DNA of 64,000 nucleotides from Rhabditoides inermis (taxonomy: Eukaryota > Nematoda > Chromadorea > Rhabditida > Rhabditidae): contig CAWZYM010000217.1 of NCBI GenBank assembly GCA_963966185.1, positions 327,501 through 391,500 of the forward strand, read 5' to 3'. Each line of letters starts with the position of its first letter. The first letter of the stretch is position 1. Both the position numbers and the translations under genes were made by a program. Of the stretch, positions 1-10,084 are shown piece by piece. The notes beneath the pieces were generated by a model that had not been told where the DNA came from, made no database searches, and saw only the letters and a program-made list of their open reading frames with translations.

Positions 1-27
1 TCTTCCTCTCTCTCTCTCTCTCCTTAC

Positions 28-471
28 CTCCAGCTACAACCGTCTCCATAGTAGGGAACCGCTTCCTCACTTGCATACTGATATCCCTATATACCAGCAC
101 TTGAGCAAGCGAACAGTATCTGAAAAAAACATATTGATTGACGTTTCGCTGATTCGTTTTACGTTATGTCTTCTTCGTAGAAGTGAATGTTTGGTGCGAG
201 ATTAACATAACCACTTCCAATTTGTTCAAAGATTTTCTGCGTTGATTTCTTATTACTATCTCACTCACCTCACAATAGTCCTCCGCATCAGTCGGCTCCT
301 CTCATCACTGCCCTTGACATAGGTAGCCACTGTCAGAGCCACACTGAAACCAGCTCACACTCACTCTTACTCTCACTCCCACTACTCCTTAGACTCTTTA
401 GACATGATACAGAGACAAAGGCATTATAAGATTATCACAATGTTAGCACACAGATAATGCAACGTGAAACA

Positions 472-535
<64 letters not shown>

Positions 536-569
536 AAGAGAGGAGAGAGAGAAATAGAGAAATAGAGAG

Positions 570-610
<41 letters not shown>

Positions 611-1083
611 CACTTGTCAATGAATCCAATGTTCTGAAAATACACTCCCCATCGGTTCACTATCACAGTCACGAAGAATCCCAGCATGAAGTTGAGTGGA
701 ATGTAGTCCAGATTGTCGTCGCACCACTTGGCGAATCGCTCGAACTGACTGAAAATATCGTGTTGCTTCACCTTATAATTTAAAATTCCACACGTTCCAC
801 TTACACGGATGGTAGAGAAGAATAAGAAGGTGAGAATTGCCATTATCATACTCACATCTGTTGTTGTTCCTTGAGAGCGAATCGGTAGATGCAGCTGATT
901 CCGGCATAGCACGCCAGCCACACAAACAACTCCAGAAACACACTCTTCCACAATGAACCGCGCCATCTGAAATGAAGGGCTGACCTGTCAGAACACAAAA
1001 CACACAATCACTTACCTGAAGAGTATTTTGAACAGCGACCACGGTCGAGACGTCGCCACGATGAGATTGTAGTTGACGGTCAT
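28..1083 (-). CDS. Bestrophin family anion channel, 5' part (partial at left edge)
   Basis: Bestrophins are chloride/anion channels of the plasma membrane that assemble as pentamers. The start ATG at 1083-1081 opens the typical N-terminus MTVNYNLIVATSRPW. Exons on the minus strand are 1083-1016, 966-856, 748-614, 343-269 and 120-28, all with GT/AG borders and phases that join in frame. Family marks seen are FRWRGSLWKSV at the start of the first membrane segment, YRFAL, IPLNFMLGFFV in the second membrane segment, RWGVYF, and RYCSLAQVL before KRFPTMETVV. The pairing NIGFID is closer to nematode bestrophins than to the PWPD form of insects and vertebrates, as I recall those families. The conserved pore and calcium-clasp region would lie left of the window. 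The intron between exons 3 and 4 holds a long (GA/TC)n run. Which paralogue it is cannot be told. Confidence 0.92.
479..611. repeat. (GA)n microsatellite, slightly interrupted
   Basis: Nearly pure GA on the plus strand for about 130 bp, broken by a few AAAG and AAAT interruptions. It fills most of a bestrophin intron and reads as a (TC)n pyrimidine tract in the sense of that gene. Confidence 0.97.
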
Positions 1084-1394
1084 CTGAATCCGCTAAGAGA
1101 TGAGTGACGTCTGCAGGGTCTAGCCACAATACAATAAATCGAGGGTCTCGCCTGCATTCGCTGTGAGAGCAAAGAAAAATATATCGGGGAAAATATGATG
1201 ACGCTTGTGATTCAGAACTCAAAATGGCGGGGCAATAAGCGCAGAAACAATGGAAGTATCAGACAGGGTTGCCCTATTCTACGTCATCCCGCTGCAGGAA
1301 GGTTGCTCACTCATTCACACGGACCACTCATAAGCGAACGAACACTGATCAGCCTTGTTTGAGGTAGACTGAGCAACCTCTATCACATCACTTC

Positions 1395-1455
<61 letters not shown>

Positions 1456-2158
1456 GCCCGGAAAAAAAACTCAAGTCATTGAGTCGGACACCCGCTACTA
1501 TTTACTCTAAACCAGTTAAGACCAGTTAAGATTCAAAGGATAATCAGCGAATCAAACATAAAAAACTTTTCGAACAGACAATCAATCACTATCTCCATAG
1601 TAGCGTATCACGATCATTATCAAAATTATCACCCACACCCTTCTTTGGAGGAGTGCCCCTATAATATCATATGAAAGAGTACAGAGTAATATGAAACCAT
1701 GTCAAAACAATCATCAGGCTGTAAAGGGTAGTGGTTGATAGAGGCGTGTGGCAGGCTAGTCGAGCCGATATGGTCGGTAGATCGGTCTTCTTCCTTTCTT
1801 CTCTCACTCTTCTCTGTTTCCACACCAGATCAGCCTCCGATTAGACAAAGAGAAGAGCCGATTACTCGTCGAGAAAACAAGTACACGTAGGCAAGCGGCA
1901 AACACCCCATTTCCGGCGCCTGCCTCCACTCATATCAAACCACTTTCGGTCAACGAGTTCATTCAAACGTCACAAATGCTAAATAAAATATACAACAAAG
2001 ATTAGATCCTTCAATATAGCACTAGATTATAAGAAGATCAACAACCGTATTCACGCAACAAGTTTGTGTCTAGCGAGAATCACGCAAACAGAATGAACCA
2101 ATGCCCTAGTAGAGGGTGAGGGTGAGGGAGAGGGAGGGAGGTAGATCAGTCGACCGAT
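1084..2158. other. Intergenic region between bestrophin start and GPKOW stop
   Basis: About 1.1 kb without a convincing exon. It should carry the bestrophin promoter on its left side and the GPKOW 3' UTR on its right. It includes a pure (TC)n run at about 1400-1449. No other recognisable element was seen. Confidence 0.6.
1400..1449. repeat. (TC)n microsatellite
   Basis: About 50 bp of uninterrupted TC on the plus strand, upstream of the bestrophin gene. Confidence 0.97.
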
Positions 2159-2915
2159 CTACTCGTCCTCGTTGTCGTCGCCGTCCTTCGGCTTCCACAG
2201 ACACACGTCGTCGAACGAGATCTGGAACAACTCTCTCTCTCTCTCTCTCTCTCGCCTTCCCCCCTCTCTCGTCTCTGCGTACCTGCTTGACCTGCTGGTT
2301 GTGCAGCAGCCTGGCCAGCACCTGTTGTCTGTCCTTGTCCTTTCCCTCCATCACAGCCACGCGACCCGCGTCCCGACCACACACGATGATCATCTGCAAA
2401 CATGCACTCATCTACTACTCACATCCGACACCACTCATCTCCCATCATCCACACCACATTCACCCACCCTCTCTCCACGGTTCTTCGGAATCACAGTCTC
2501 GATCCACGTTTGGCGAATGTCTGAAAGGATATACACAACCTCATCCCGGCTCTCTCCCCTCTCTCTGTTTTGCCCACTCACTGTATATCATTTTGCCTCC
2601 GTCATCCTCGAGTGATATCTCCTTCCTGTGGGGCGCGTCCACTACACGCATCTTCTGCTGGTAGTAGCGACCCTCAAACATTACCCAATAACTCATATTC
2701 TATGAACACATGTACAAGGAAATATAATATACTAGAACAAATGAACATAGTGGTTAGGATTTACGTTTTTTAGTGATTGATTGATTGATTGAATGAACAT
2801 ACCTTCTTGTACTCCTTGTCGATAAATCGCACAATTAGATCCGTCCGCGCCCACAACTCATCCGGTTCCCGACGGTTGTCCTGGGAGTAATCAATAAATC
2901 AATGGCATTTGAGCC

Positions 2916-2946
<31 letters not shown>

Positions 2947-5295
2947 CGTTACCTCTTGCCTGTCTCTCCCCTTGTCCTCCTTCCGGCCGCTCTTCTCCCG
3001 CCCCCTGTCCCCTTCCCGTCCGTAGTCCCTCTCCTTCTTAGACTCGATCTTCTCCTTCTCTCGGTCGTAGTCGCTCTTGTCTACAAGTCCATCAGTCAAT
3101 GAAACGTTTATATAAATAAAACATTACAACATGTTTCTCCTAGGTAAATACAACTTACTGATGCACTTTCCGTCCCTCTGGTACTCCTTCTCGCCCACTT
3201 TGCGCACGCAGTTCTCACTGATCCTCTGTACAGTGTTTCCGAGGGCCAGACGGATAAACACCGAGCCGTTGTCGTCGTCCCGGGACTCAACCTGCAACCA
3301 CCACATTCTAATCAATTCCTCCTCGACGCGAAGTCAGACCTACCGTTCCATAGGCGTCCTTCAACGACCTGTGGGTGGTGATCTGCACCCGAGAACCCTT
3401 CACCAGCGGGCCCGACGAACCGTCGTCTGTAAACGGAACACATCACACTTCTGTGTGCGAAATGCAGACAAAGTCACGCTCACCTTTCTCTCCAGGCTTC
3501 TTCTTCTTGTCCTTGTCGTCTGTCTTGGGAGCAGCGCCGAGGCCGAGTCCCTTCGGGCGACGGTCCGGAAGACGGAGGGGCACTACCTGATATCAGGATA
3601 TCACACAATATGCTGCAAACAACAACGACGACCGGTCGACTCACCTGGGGTACCTTTCCTATCCCCTCGCCGTCTTTCCATCCACAGCCGCGCAGCATAG
3701 CAAGGCCAAAGTTCTCGATCGATACCTAAACAGACATCCCTCTCGCGCTGACCGAAGCCGCTCCACATCGCACTATCGAAACAAAACAAAGGTTGTTTAA
3801 AACACACAAAAAACACTTGTTAATGCGGTCAGTGCGGTAAACAAGATTGTACCTGGCTGTAGTCGGCGTCTTCGGTGTCCTTCTTGGCTGCGTCGACGGA
3901 GATGACCGCGCCGTCGTCGCCCGCGTTCTCCTGAAACAACCACACTACTTTCTACGTTAATGAACAACACCCACCGCGTTCTCACTCTGCAGCGGGTTGG
4001 TCTCCGTGAGCAGAGCGAGACGCGCGCGGTCCGCCTCCGTAGCCTGCAATCAATCGATAAATCAATCAATCAATATGACTCACGGTTCCTTCCTTGATCA
4101 TCTCTAGTATCTTGGTGACGCGCCAGTCCGCCTCCACCACCATGGGGATCACCATCTTGGCCTTCTTCGCGCGGTCCTCGTCGTCCTCACTGCAATTGAT
4201 ATTATCTTTCAAAAGTACTTCCAAGTAAAAGTAGTTGGTTTGTACTGTTGTCTCAGTTGAGCAAAAGGACTGACATGTTTTCAATGGAGACATGTGCCAA
4301 CAGGCTCTCTCTCTCATACCAGTGCAAAGCGGCCATATTATAATGAACGCGTTTACGAAGTTATGTAGTTATTATCTAAAAGCACAACTTCTGTTGTAAC
4401 ATAACACGTCGAATAATGCTGAGAGCCTGTTTGCACATGTCTCCATTGAAAACATGTCAGTCCTTTTGCTCAACTGAGACAACAGTACAAACCAACTACT
4501 TTTACTTGGAAGTACTTTTGAAAGATAATATCTGTCCTTTTCTTAAGTTTTGTTTCACAAAATTACATTTTCATACACGTTCGCGATTCGCTGCGAGGAT
4601 ACCGACGCGCACCCGCTATTCGCCTATCTCTCTCTCTCACACTCACACACAGAGGGGGCGGGGCGAAAGCGATTGTCCGACGCCCGCCCGACACCAATCT
4701 CAATCCGCACTCGAATGCGGACTCTCCGTATCTCGCTTCAAATTCAATCAAACTCAATACAACTTTCTATAACTCTATCGAATAGAGATGTGAATGCAAT
4801 GTAACAGTGGAAATCACTTCAAAATGAGGAAAAGTGCTTCATCCGGGAAAAGTCGTTTTTGAGCATTCTAGCGCGCGGGGACATCCAGTACAAACGAGAG
4901 GGCGCTGGCGCGCCCTCTCTAATTATTGGTTGATCGTAGAAAAAACAATGTGTTTGGTGACAACATTGTTTTAAATATATAAAACTAAAACAAAACGCAC
5001 GGTGCTTGTCCGTCCTCGAAGTGGGTGAGCTTCCTCCGCTTGGCCGCAATCTGCTCGCTCTCGTCGTCACTCCGCTCATCGTCCGAGTCCTTCGTCGCGA
5101 GGTCGATCTGACATGTTATTTCTGTTCACTTATCGCACATTGTTGTTTACACAATCAACCAACTTTGGGCGTCTGGACGACAGCCGACTCGGCCTTCTTC
5201 TTCATGCCGAACGAGATCTTCATGCCTCCTCCCACGGATGGGGGAGCCGACGACGGCGCCGTCTCCATCTGCTCCACCGGCTCCAGCTCACCCAT
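2159..5295 (-). CDS. GPKOW: GPKOW (G-patch and KOW domain spliceosomal protein)
   Basis: GPKOW (MOS2/Spp2 group) binds the DEAH helicase DHX16 in the spliceosome. About fourteen exons join to a protein starting MGELEPVEQ at 5295 and ending KPKDGDDNEDE with a stop at 2161-2159. Seen in order: a lysine-rich KISFGMKKK start as in the family; the conserved VIPMVVEADWRVTKI block (4189-4087); a G-patch with FGLAMLRGCGWKDGEGIG (about 3727-3646); then RPKGLGLGA; a first KOW-type segment with KGSRVQITTHR and GSVFIRL; a basic, charged linker (about 3081-2953); and a second KOW region with ELWARTDLIVRFIDKEYKKG and KMRVVDAP. The intron between 5000 and 4189 is about 810 bp, far longer than the others, because it contains a fold-back element. 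Order and motifs match the family well. Confidence 0.9.
2230..2254. repeat. (TC)n microsatellite
   Basis: Short TC run inside the last intron of GPKOW. Confidence 0.9.
4198..4532. mobile_element. Fold-back (MITE-like) element with 112-bp inverted arms
   Basis: Arms at 4198-4309 and 4421-4532 are reverse complements over 112 bp; by eye I find a single mismatch. The unpaired centre is about 111 bp. There is no transposase-like reading frame; both arms translate only to mirrored fragments. The element lies in a GPKOW intron, and its left arm ends 8 bp before the next exon, so part of the 3' splice region (branch point and pyrimidine tract) must come from the element. No clear target-site duplication was found. 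Near identity of the arms suggests a recent origin. Confidence 0.85.
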
Positions 5296-5727
5296 CACAA
5301 CCCTGGAAACATATCACGATAACGCCCGAGTGTTTGATACAAACAAAAAAGAAATAAACGCGCGACTCTTTGACGCTTCTAATGCTCGCTTTGCTGAAAT
5401 GGCAACTCCCAACGGCTTCAATATACTCTCTCACGATATACATACACCACGCGAATACTACATAATTATTGATATCTGCAAGCACGCGTTTAAAAAAACA
5501 TAAATACAAAACAACCGGAAGTGATGCCATCGCCAACAAAAAAAATTTGATCAGCTGATTTCGAAACCGTTGCTATGCCACCGGAGCGCAGCTATTTCAC
5601 ACTATAATGCGTGTCGACGTCACCAATTTTTATCGCCACCAAATACAAAAAAATATATATATATACATATTTTCAATTTGCCATGAACACAAAATAACTA
5701 GATACAGCGATACAATTTTGTTTGATC

Positions 5728-6034
5728 GATCCGCGATCGATCGCCACGTCTCCCACCACCTTGACGTCGTCGATGACATGCGAGCTGTCGGCCTTCTGAA
5801 GGCCGGCGAAGCGCGGGTCTTCCTTCAGCTTCTTCATGCCGGCAATGTCGACAGGGTCGGAGAGCGGGCCCATGAAGATGGCATCGGCTGGAATGATTAC
5901 AGCATACCCTCTGTCCATCTACAGTACATCGTACCGGTGAGGAACTTGGTGCATTCGTCGCCCTTGCCTGCCTTGCGCAACTCCTTCATCTCATCGTGCA
6001 CCTTCTGGAACTCTTCCTTGGCTGAAACGAAGTT

Positions 6035-6096
<62 letters not shown>

Positions 6097-6224
6097 TATA
6101 TTAATGGAGAATGGGTAGAGAGAAAGATAGTGAGAGATAGAGATGGGGGGGGGGGGTGAGAGAGAGGGAGAGAGAGAGGGAGGAGGAGAATGAAGAGGAA
6201 AAAGACGAGTGGACTCACACATGA
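5728..6224 (-). pseudogene. Truncated copy of the DUF4440/SnoaL-like gene (copy 1)
   Basis: This stretch repeats 9593-10086 almost base for base, including the GA run and a G-homopolymer. It has the ATG-T first exon (6222-6219), the second exon (KEEFQKVHDEMKELRKAGKG) and most of the third (FMGPLSDPVDIAGMKKL). The end of exon 3 and all of exon 4 are missing. After IDRGSI the sequence jumps to AT-rich DNA that in the intact copy lies beyond the stop codon (shared CTAGATACAGC block at 5699 and at 9347). The deletion adds an unrelated tail of about 15 residues. On the 5' side the match ends where a LINE fragment begins. It is probably not functional, though a short product is possible. Confidence 0.8.
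6040..6092. repeat. (GA)n microsatellite
   Basis: GA run inside intron 1 of copy 1. The same run occurs in the intact copy at about 9901-9952. Confidence 0.95.
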
Positions 6225-6754
6225 GTCAGTGCAGCGATACTATACGCGCCGAATATGTGGTCGCGCTGGCTTGTTCTTGCTCACCTATCCCCAACGCCTC
6301 CAGCTTCTTGGCCTTCAAACTCTTGAACAACGCCGCTTTATAAGTGACGTAGTGTACATTCACAAGGTTATTACTAAAACCACCTCTCTTAATTATTCTG
6401 GTCTTTTTACATTAGTCCCAACTCGGTCGCGCACATCTCACAAATATCGCCTTTTGCCATCATATGACTCGTTTTTGCGGAGCAGCGCGTTCTTTCAGAG
6501 AGTTTATGGAGTTTGGAACTCACTTCCATCTGATATTGTTGAATCTGCGAAAACCAGTAACGTGAAATCCCACTTAGTAGACAATCCCCATTTGCATCCC
6601 ATGTCTAAAATTCGACATTTGTAGTTTGCTTATTGTCTACTCTTTGAATGTTTCTTCTTCTTTTTCCTATTTTACTATCCTACCGTAAGCACTGTTATGT
6701 TTCCTATGATGCACATGTTAAGTACTCAACACGGTAATAAACTATTTTTTTTTT
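6225..6754 (+). mobile_element. 5'-truncated non-LTR retrotransposon (LINE), 3' end
   Basis: The plus-strand frame from about 6220 to 6624 reads like the C-terminal end of a LINE reverse-transcriptase ORF. It has VQRYYTRRI, then RLQLLGLQTLEQRRFISDV, later FFQRVYGVWNSLPSDIVESA and KSHL. This is the usual 'RRF..R..YP.RL..LGL.SLE.RR ... FF.R....WN.LP' pattern seen after the RT domain in CR1/L2/RTE/Jockey-like elements. A 3' UTR of about 130 bp follows with AATAAA near 6734, ending in a T-rich tail at 6744-6754. The 5' part, including the RT catalytic domain, is missing, as usual for LINE insertions. It separates two pieces of the DUF4440 family. No target-site duplication was found. Confidence 0.8.
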
Positions 6755-6965
6755 CATGCCGGCAATGTCGACAGGGTCGGAGAGCGGGCCCATGAAGATG
6801 GCATCGGCTGGAATGATTACAGTATACCCTTTGTCCAGCTACAGTGCACCGTACCGGTGAGGAACTTGGTGCACTCGTTGCCCTTGCCGGACTTGCGCAA
6901 ATCCTTCATCTCATCGTGAATCTTCTGGAACTCTTTCTGGGCTGAAACGAAGTTTAGAGTTTAGA
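6755..6965 (-). pseudogene. Fragment of the DUF4440/SnoaL-like gene (copy 3)
   Basis: It holds exon 2 (QKEFQKIHDEMKDLRKSGKG-like), the 48-bp intron and the first third of exon 3 (ADAIFMGPLSDPVDIAGM). It is cut off exactly where the LINE tail begins. It differs from the other two copies at many sites (for example caccgtaccgg with gtgcactcgttg), so it split off earlier. Flanking sequence at 6966-7030 still resembles the intron of the intact copy. No complete reading frame remains. Confidence 0.75.
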
Positions 6966-7079
6966 GAAAGAAATGTGGCCTACATTCATGGAGAAAGTAG
7001 GGTAGAGAGATATAGTGAGTGAGTGAGTGAGTGAGAGAGAGAGCGAGAGTAGAGAGAGAAGGGAGAGATAGAGAGAAAA

Positions 7080-7131
<52 letters not shown>

Positions 7132-7640
7132 TGGGAGCCGAGTGATCAAGCGGAGCCGAGGCAAGAAGAGAGGAGGAGAGAGACGCGTCCCGTCGGCGCC
7201 TGATTTGCATATCGCCCGCCGAGTGACACGTGAGCCAGAAGGACAAGCGAGAGCAGTCGAGGAGATCGTCGTTCCCTTCCCTTTGCTTTCCTGCCAACCG
7301 TTGGCACGGGCCATTCCTGTCATGCGGCTCGTCCTTTCCTTGTCCTGTGTGATATGGTTATAGTCGTTTTCTATCCCTTGTGTACTCGCCATGTTGTATA
7401 GTATATACAGAGCATTAGACTTGTATCATGATTAATCATGAACAATGATTAATCACGATTAATCGATTGATCATGATTAATCATTGATCATAATCGATTA
7501 ATCATGAAACTTTGAATAATGATTAATCATTGTTCGATTAATCATTCAAAAATCATTAATCGCCCAAGTCTACCGAGCATCTATTCAATGATTACAGATT
7601 GCTAGTTCTTTCCGAGTCGCGCCAGTGTTTCCCCCGTAAA
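6966..7640. other. Non-coding stretch with GA run and GATTAATC cluster
   Basis: About 670 bp without a supported exon. It has GAGT repeats and a (GA)n tract at about 7018-7128, then ordinary sequence, then an AT-rich cluster of GATTAATC words at 7428-7565. It ends before the first cysteine-rich exon. Confidence 0.6.
7428..7565. repeat. Cluster of GATTAATC palindromes
   Basis: Within about 135 bp the 8-bp palindrome GATTAATC occurs at least seven times, mostly as GATTAATCA(T/C), along with several GATCATGATT variants. Spacing is irregular (11-25 bp), so it is not a simple tandem array. TAATC is a core for K50-type homeodomains, but whether a protein binds here is unknown. Confidence 0.75.
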
Positions 7641-7782
7641 TCCTTGCCAGTCCAATGTCTTCCTTGATTCCGATAGTCTCAGGCTCCGAGTATTTTCGTG
7701 TCTTTCGCTCTTCTATGCCTGCCGCCCAGCCCCGCCCCTATCCCTCAGCGGAAGCTGCGTCCACCCATCCGCCTCATTGCAG

Positions 7783-9158
7783 ATGCTCGAGAGGTGCGCG
7801 TCCTGCAACAACTTTTCCACCTACGACTGCTCGCCATGTGCTTTGGCCATGTGCTCCATCTGCGCCTCAGGTCACCGCCTCCGTCACCCCAAGCACGTGT
7901 TCGTGGTACGTAGACGTGGCGGCGCCCCGCTACCCTGTTCCGCGTAAGCTTGCAGGAAGGACAGCTAAGATTCTGATGCACCTAAGATTCTGATGTCAAT
8001 GCAAATGACGTCATCATGGGATTCTGAAGACGGAGAAATGGGATTCTGAATGCAGATGACGTTGACATGGAATTCACAGGGACAATGCAGATGACGTGCA
8101 CCTGAATCCTGAAGTCAATGCAGATGACGTCAACCTGGGATTCTGAAGTCCGCCAAATGGGATTCTGAATGCAGATGACGTCAACATGGGATTTTGACGT
8201 CAATGCAGATTCAGTACCCGTGGATGCTAAGATAGGATTCTGAGATTCTGAATACCGAACCGACAGGACCCGTAGGATTCTTCCCGGTATTCTGAAGTCA
8301 ATTCAGATGACGTACACGTTAGATTCTGGTGCGAAGATATGACGTGTACGTAGAGTTCCATTAAACATACATATAATAACACAATTACATTCACCGCATT
8401 CACATAATTTGTGTTAAATGTTGAATAAAAACTCATACATAATGGGAGATGAACATTTCGTCTACACTTTGTCTAGCTCTATATTATCAAAGCGTATTTT
8501 GACCAGTGCGCATTTCGTTCACGTGTATTTTGTCTAAAAGAACATTATGTACTATAGGGGCTGGTATCGGGGTCTCGTGCGCGCATCTGCTGACTGAGGG
8601 ACGCGTGCCCCACGCAGTCGTCGACGGTCGTCTGATGTGCCAGCCCTGCTGCGAGTCCTCCTCGGGACAGGTGCATTTATGTACAAGGCACAACTCTCGT
8701 GAAACAACTCTCGTCTGTGCGGCGGAAGCGATCCGGAAGCGTCTGACCACTGATGCCTCTCGTCTTTCACTCTCGTCCCCAATTATCCGTCATCTCCACT
8801 ATCAACATCGCTGGTTTGTGATATCGATCAAATGCCATTCATTTTCAATTTATTGCAGTTCCGCTGAACCTCTGTGGTACAAGAACGGCAAGTCGATCCA
8901 CTCTCGCGTATGGAACAACGAAGGAGTCGTCGAGTGCTCTTTCTCCCATTTGGTGCGCACCGGCAATAAGCTTCTCGGAGTGCCTCGTCGGATAGATTCT
9001 GGTACGGTGTATTGTAGGCCGGTCTACTGTAGAGAGTAATGTGGTTACTGTACCTACCGCATTCATTTTCAGGTGCTGCTTCGGGGTGGCTAGCGCAGTG
9101 GAAAGAGGAAGGTCCCGGGTTTAATGTGACGTCATCTGATCCAAAATCATTGCATTAG
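7783..9158 (+). CDS. Unrecognised cysteine-rich protein with B-box-like zinc site
   Basis: I do not recognise the family. Exons that fit splice rules are 7783-7905, 8558-8670, 8859-9001 and 9073-9158; a small extra exon may be missing, because the second and third do not join in phase. Exon 1 opens with an ATG and spells a compact zinc-finger pattern, C-x2-C-x8-C-x2-C-x4-C-x2-C-x2-H-x5-H (ERCASCNNF, YDCSPC, MCSICASGH, HPKH), which resembles a B-box or ZZ finger. Exon 2 has another pair of CxxC-like sites (MCQPCCE). Exon 3 reads PLWYKNGKSIHSRVWNNEG and VVECSF. The last exon runs AASGWLAQWKEEGPGF and ends SLH at a TAG. Intron 1 holds a minisatellite. An upstream start is possible. Confidence 0.5.
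7965..8340. repeat. Degenerate minisatellite with CRE-like TGACGTCA cores
   Basis: About ten units start with GATTCTGA and are 22-38 bp long. The longer ones carry GCAGATGACGTCAACATGG. Short (22 bp) and long (29-38 bp) units alternate in places, suggesting a higher-order repeat. Several units keep a TGACGT core, two or three of them the full TGACGTCA palindrome. It sits in intron 1 of the cysteine-rich gene. Confidence 0.85.
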
Positions 9159-9422
9159 TCGATGGGCTTTGTAGGCGAGCGACTTGTAATCGAGAGCCTT
9201 AGGTCCGTAGTCCCCTATTAGCTAGGTCGACGGTTGTATAACTTGCATCTGCTGATAAACAAATTTTTAATCAGTTTTCATCGTCACCAGACATGTGTTT
9301 TTCAATTTTTTGTTTGTTCCACAGTTTCCCTTTACATAAATTAGCTAGATACAGCAATACAATTTTTTATCGTGTACGACACAGTAACGGGTTGATCTGG
9401 CTGAGGCAAGCCTGAGCTCTCT

Positions 9423-9899
9423 CTACTTGGGCAGCTCTGCACGGAAGCAGATGCAGCTGTTGCGGATCTTCCACGCATCTCCATCCTTCACCCACACGGT
9501 CAGGTAGCTGGAAGGAAGACATGGAATGATCACTCCTCGCATACATCACTCACTTTCCTTTCTTCTCACCGGTCGGCGCCTGGACAGTGATGGATCCGCG
9601 ATCGATCGCCACGTCTCCCACCACCTTGACGTCGTCGATGACATGCGAGCTGTCGGCCTTCTGAAGGCCGGCGAAGCGCGGGTCTTCCTTCAGCTTCTTC
9701 ATGCCGGCAATGTCGACAGGGTCGGAGAGCGGGCCCATGAAGATGGCATCGGCTGGAATGATTACAGCATACCCTCTGTCCATCTACAGTACATCGTACC
9801 GGTGAGGAACTTGGTGCATTCGTCGCCCTTGCCTGCCTTGCGCAACTCCTTCATCTCATCGTGCACCTTCTGGAACTCTTCCTTGGCTGAAACGAAGTT

Positions 9900-9957
<58 letters not shown>

Positions 9958-10084
9958 TATATTAATGGAGAATGGGTAGAGAGAAAGATAGTGAGAGATA
10001 GAGATGGGGGGGGGGGGGTGAGAGAGAGGGAGAGAGAGAGGGAGGAGGAGAATGAAGAGGAAAAAGACGAGTGGACTCACACAT
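9423..10084 (-). CDS. Small DUF4440/SnoaL-like (NTF2-fold) protein, intact copy 2
   Basis: Four exons (10084-10081, 9886-9800, 9752-9554, 9507-9423) join in frame. The first exon carries only ATG-T. The product starts MSKEEFQKVHDEM and ends CFRAELPK, roughly 124 residues. Its plan is a helix rich in K/E, then FLTADAIFMGP, GDVAIDRGSITVQ and YLTVWVKDGDAWKIRNSC, the helix plus curved-sheet order of DUF4440/SnoaL proteins of the NTF2 superfamily. The final 'W.KDG..WKI' strand is the most typical part. No enzyme activity can be assigned. Nematodes have many such genes of unknown role. Two broken copies lie at 5728-6224 and 6755-6965. Intron 1 has a (GA)n run. Confidence 0.75.
9901..9952. repeat. 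(GA)n microsatellite
   Basis: Pure GA run in intron 1 of the intact DUF4440 gene. It is shared with copy 1 but differs slightly in length. Confidence 0.95.

Noticed and set aside
2116..2664. Plus-strand open frame of 182 codons opposite GPKOW
   Set aside because: It is a low-complexity mirror (Ser/Leu/Arg-rich) of GPKOW exons and introns, with no splice support or homology.
7965..8340. Possible CRISPR-like array
   Set aside because: Units are degenerate, of uneven length, without unique spacers, and the genome is animal; it is a minisatellite.
9073..9130. tRNA-like stretch (TGGCTAGCGCAGTGG followed by GGTCCCGGGTTT)
   Set aside because: It looked like a shrunken tRNA gene or tRNA-derived SINE, but spacing between the A- and B-box-like words is too short, no cloverleaf forms, and the DNA reads as the last exon of the cysteine-rich gene in the correct phase after an acceptor.
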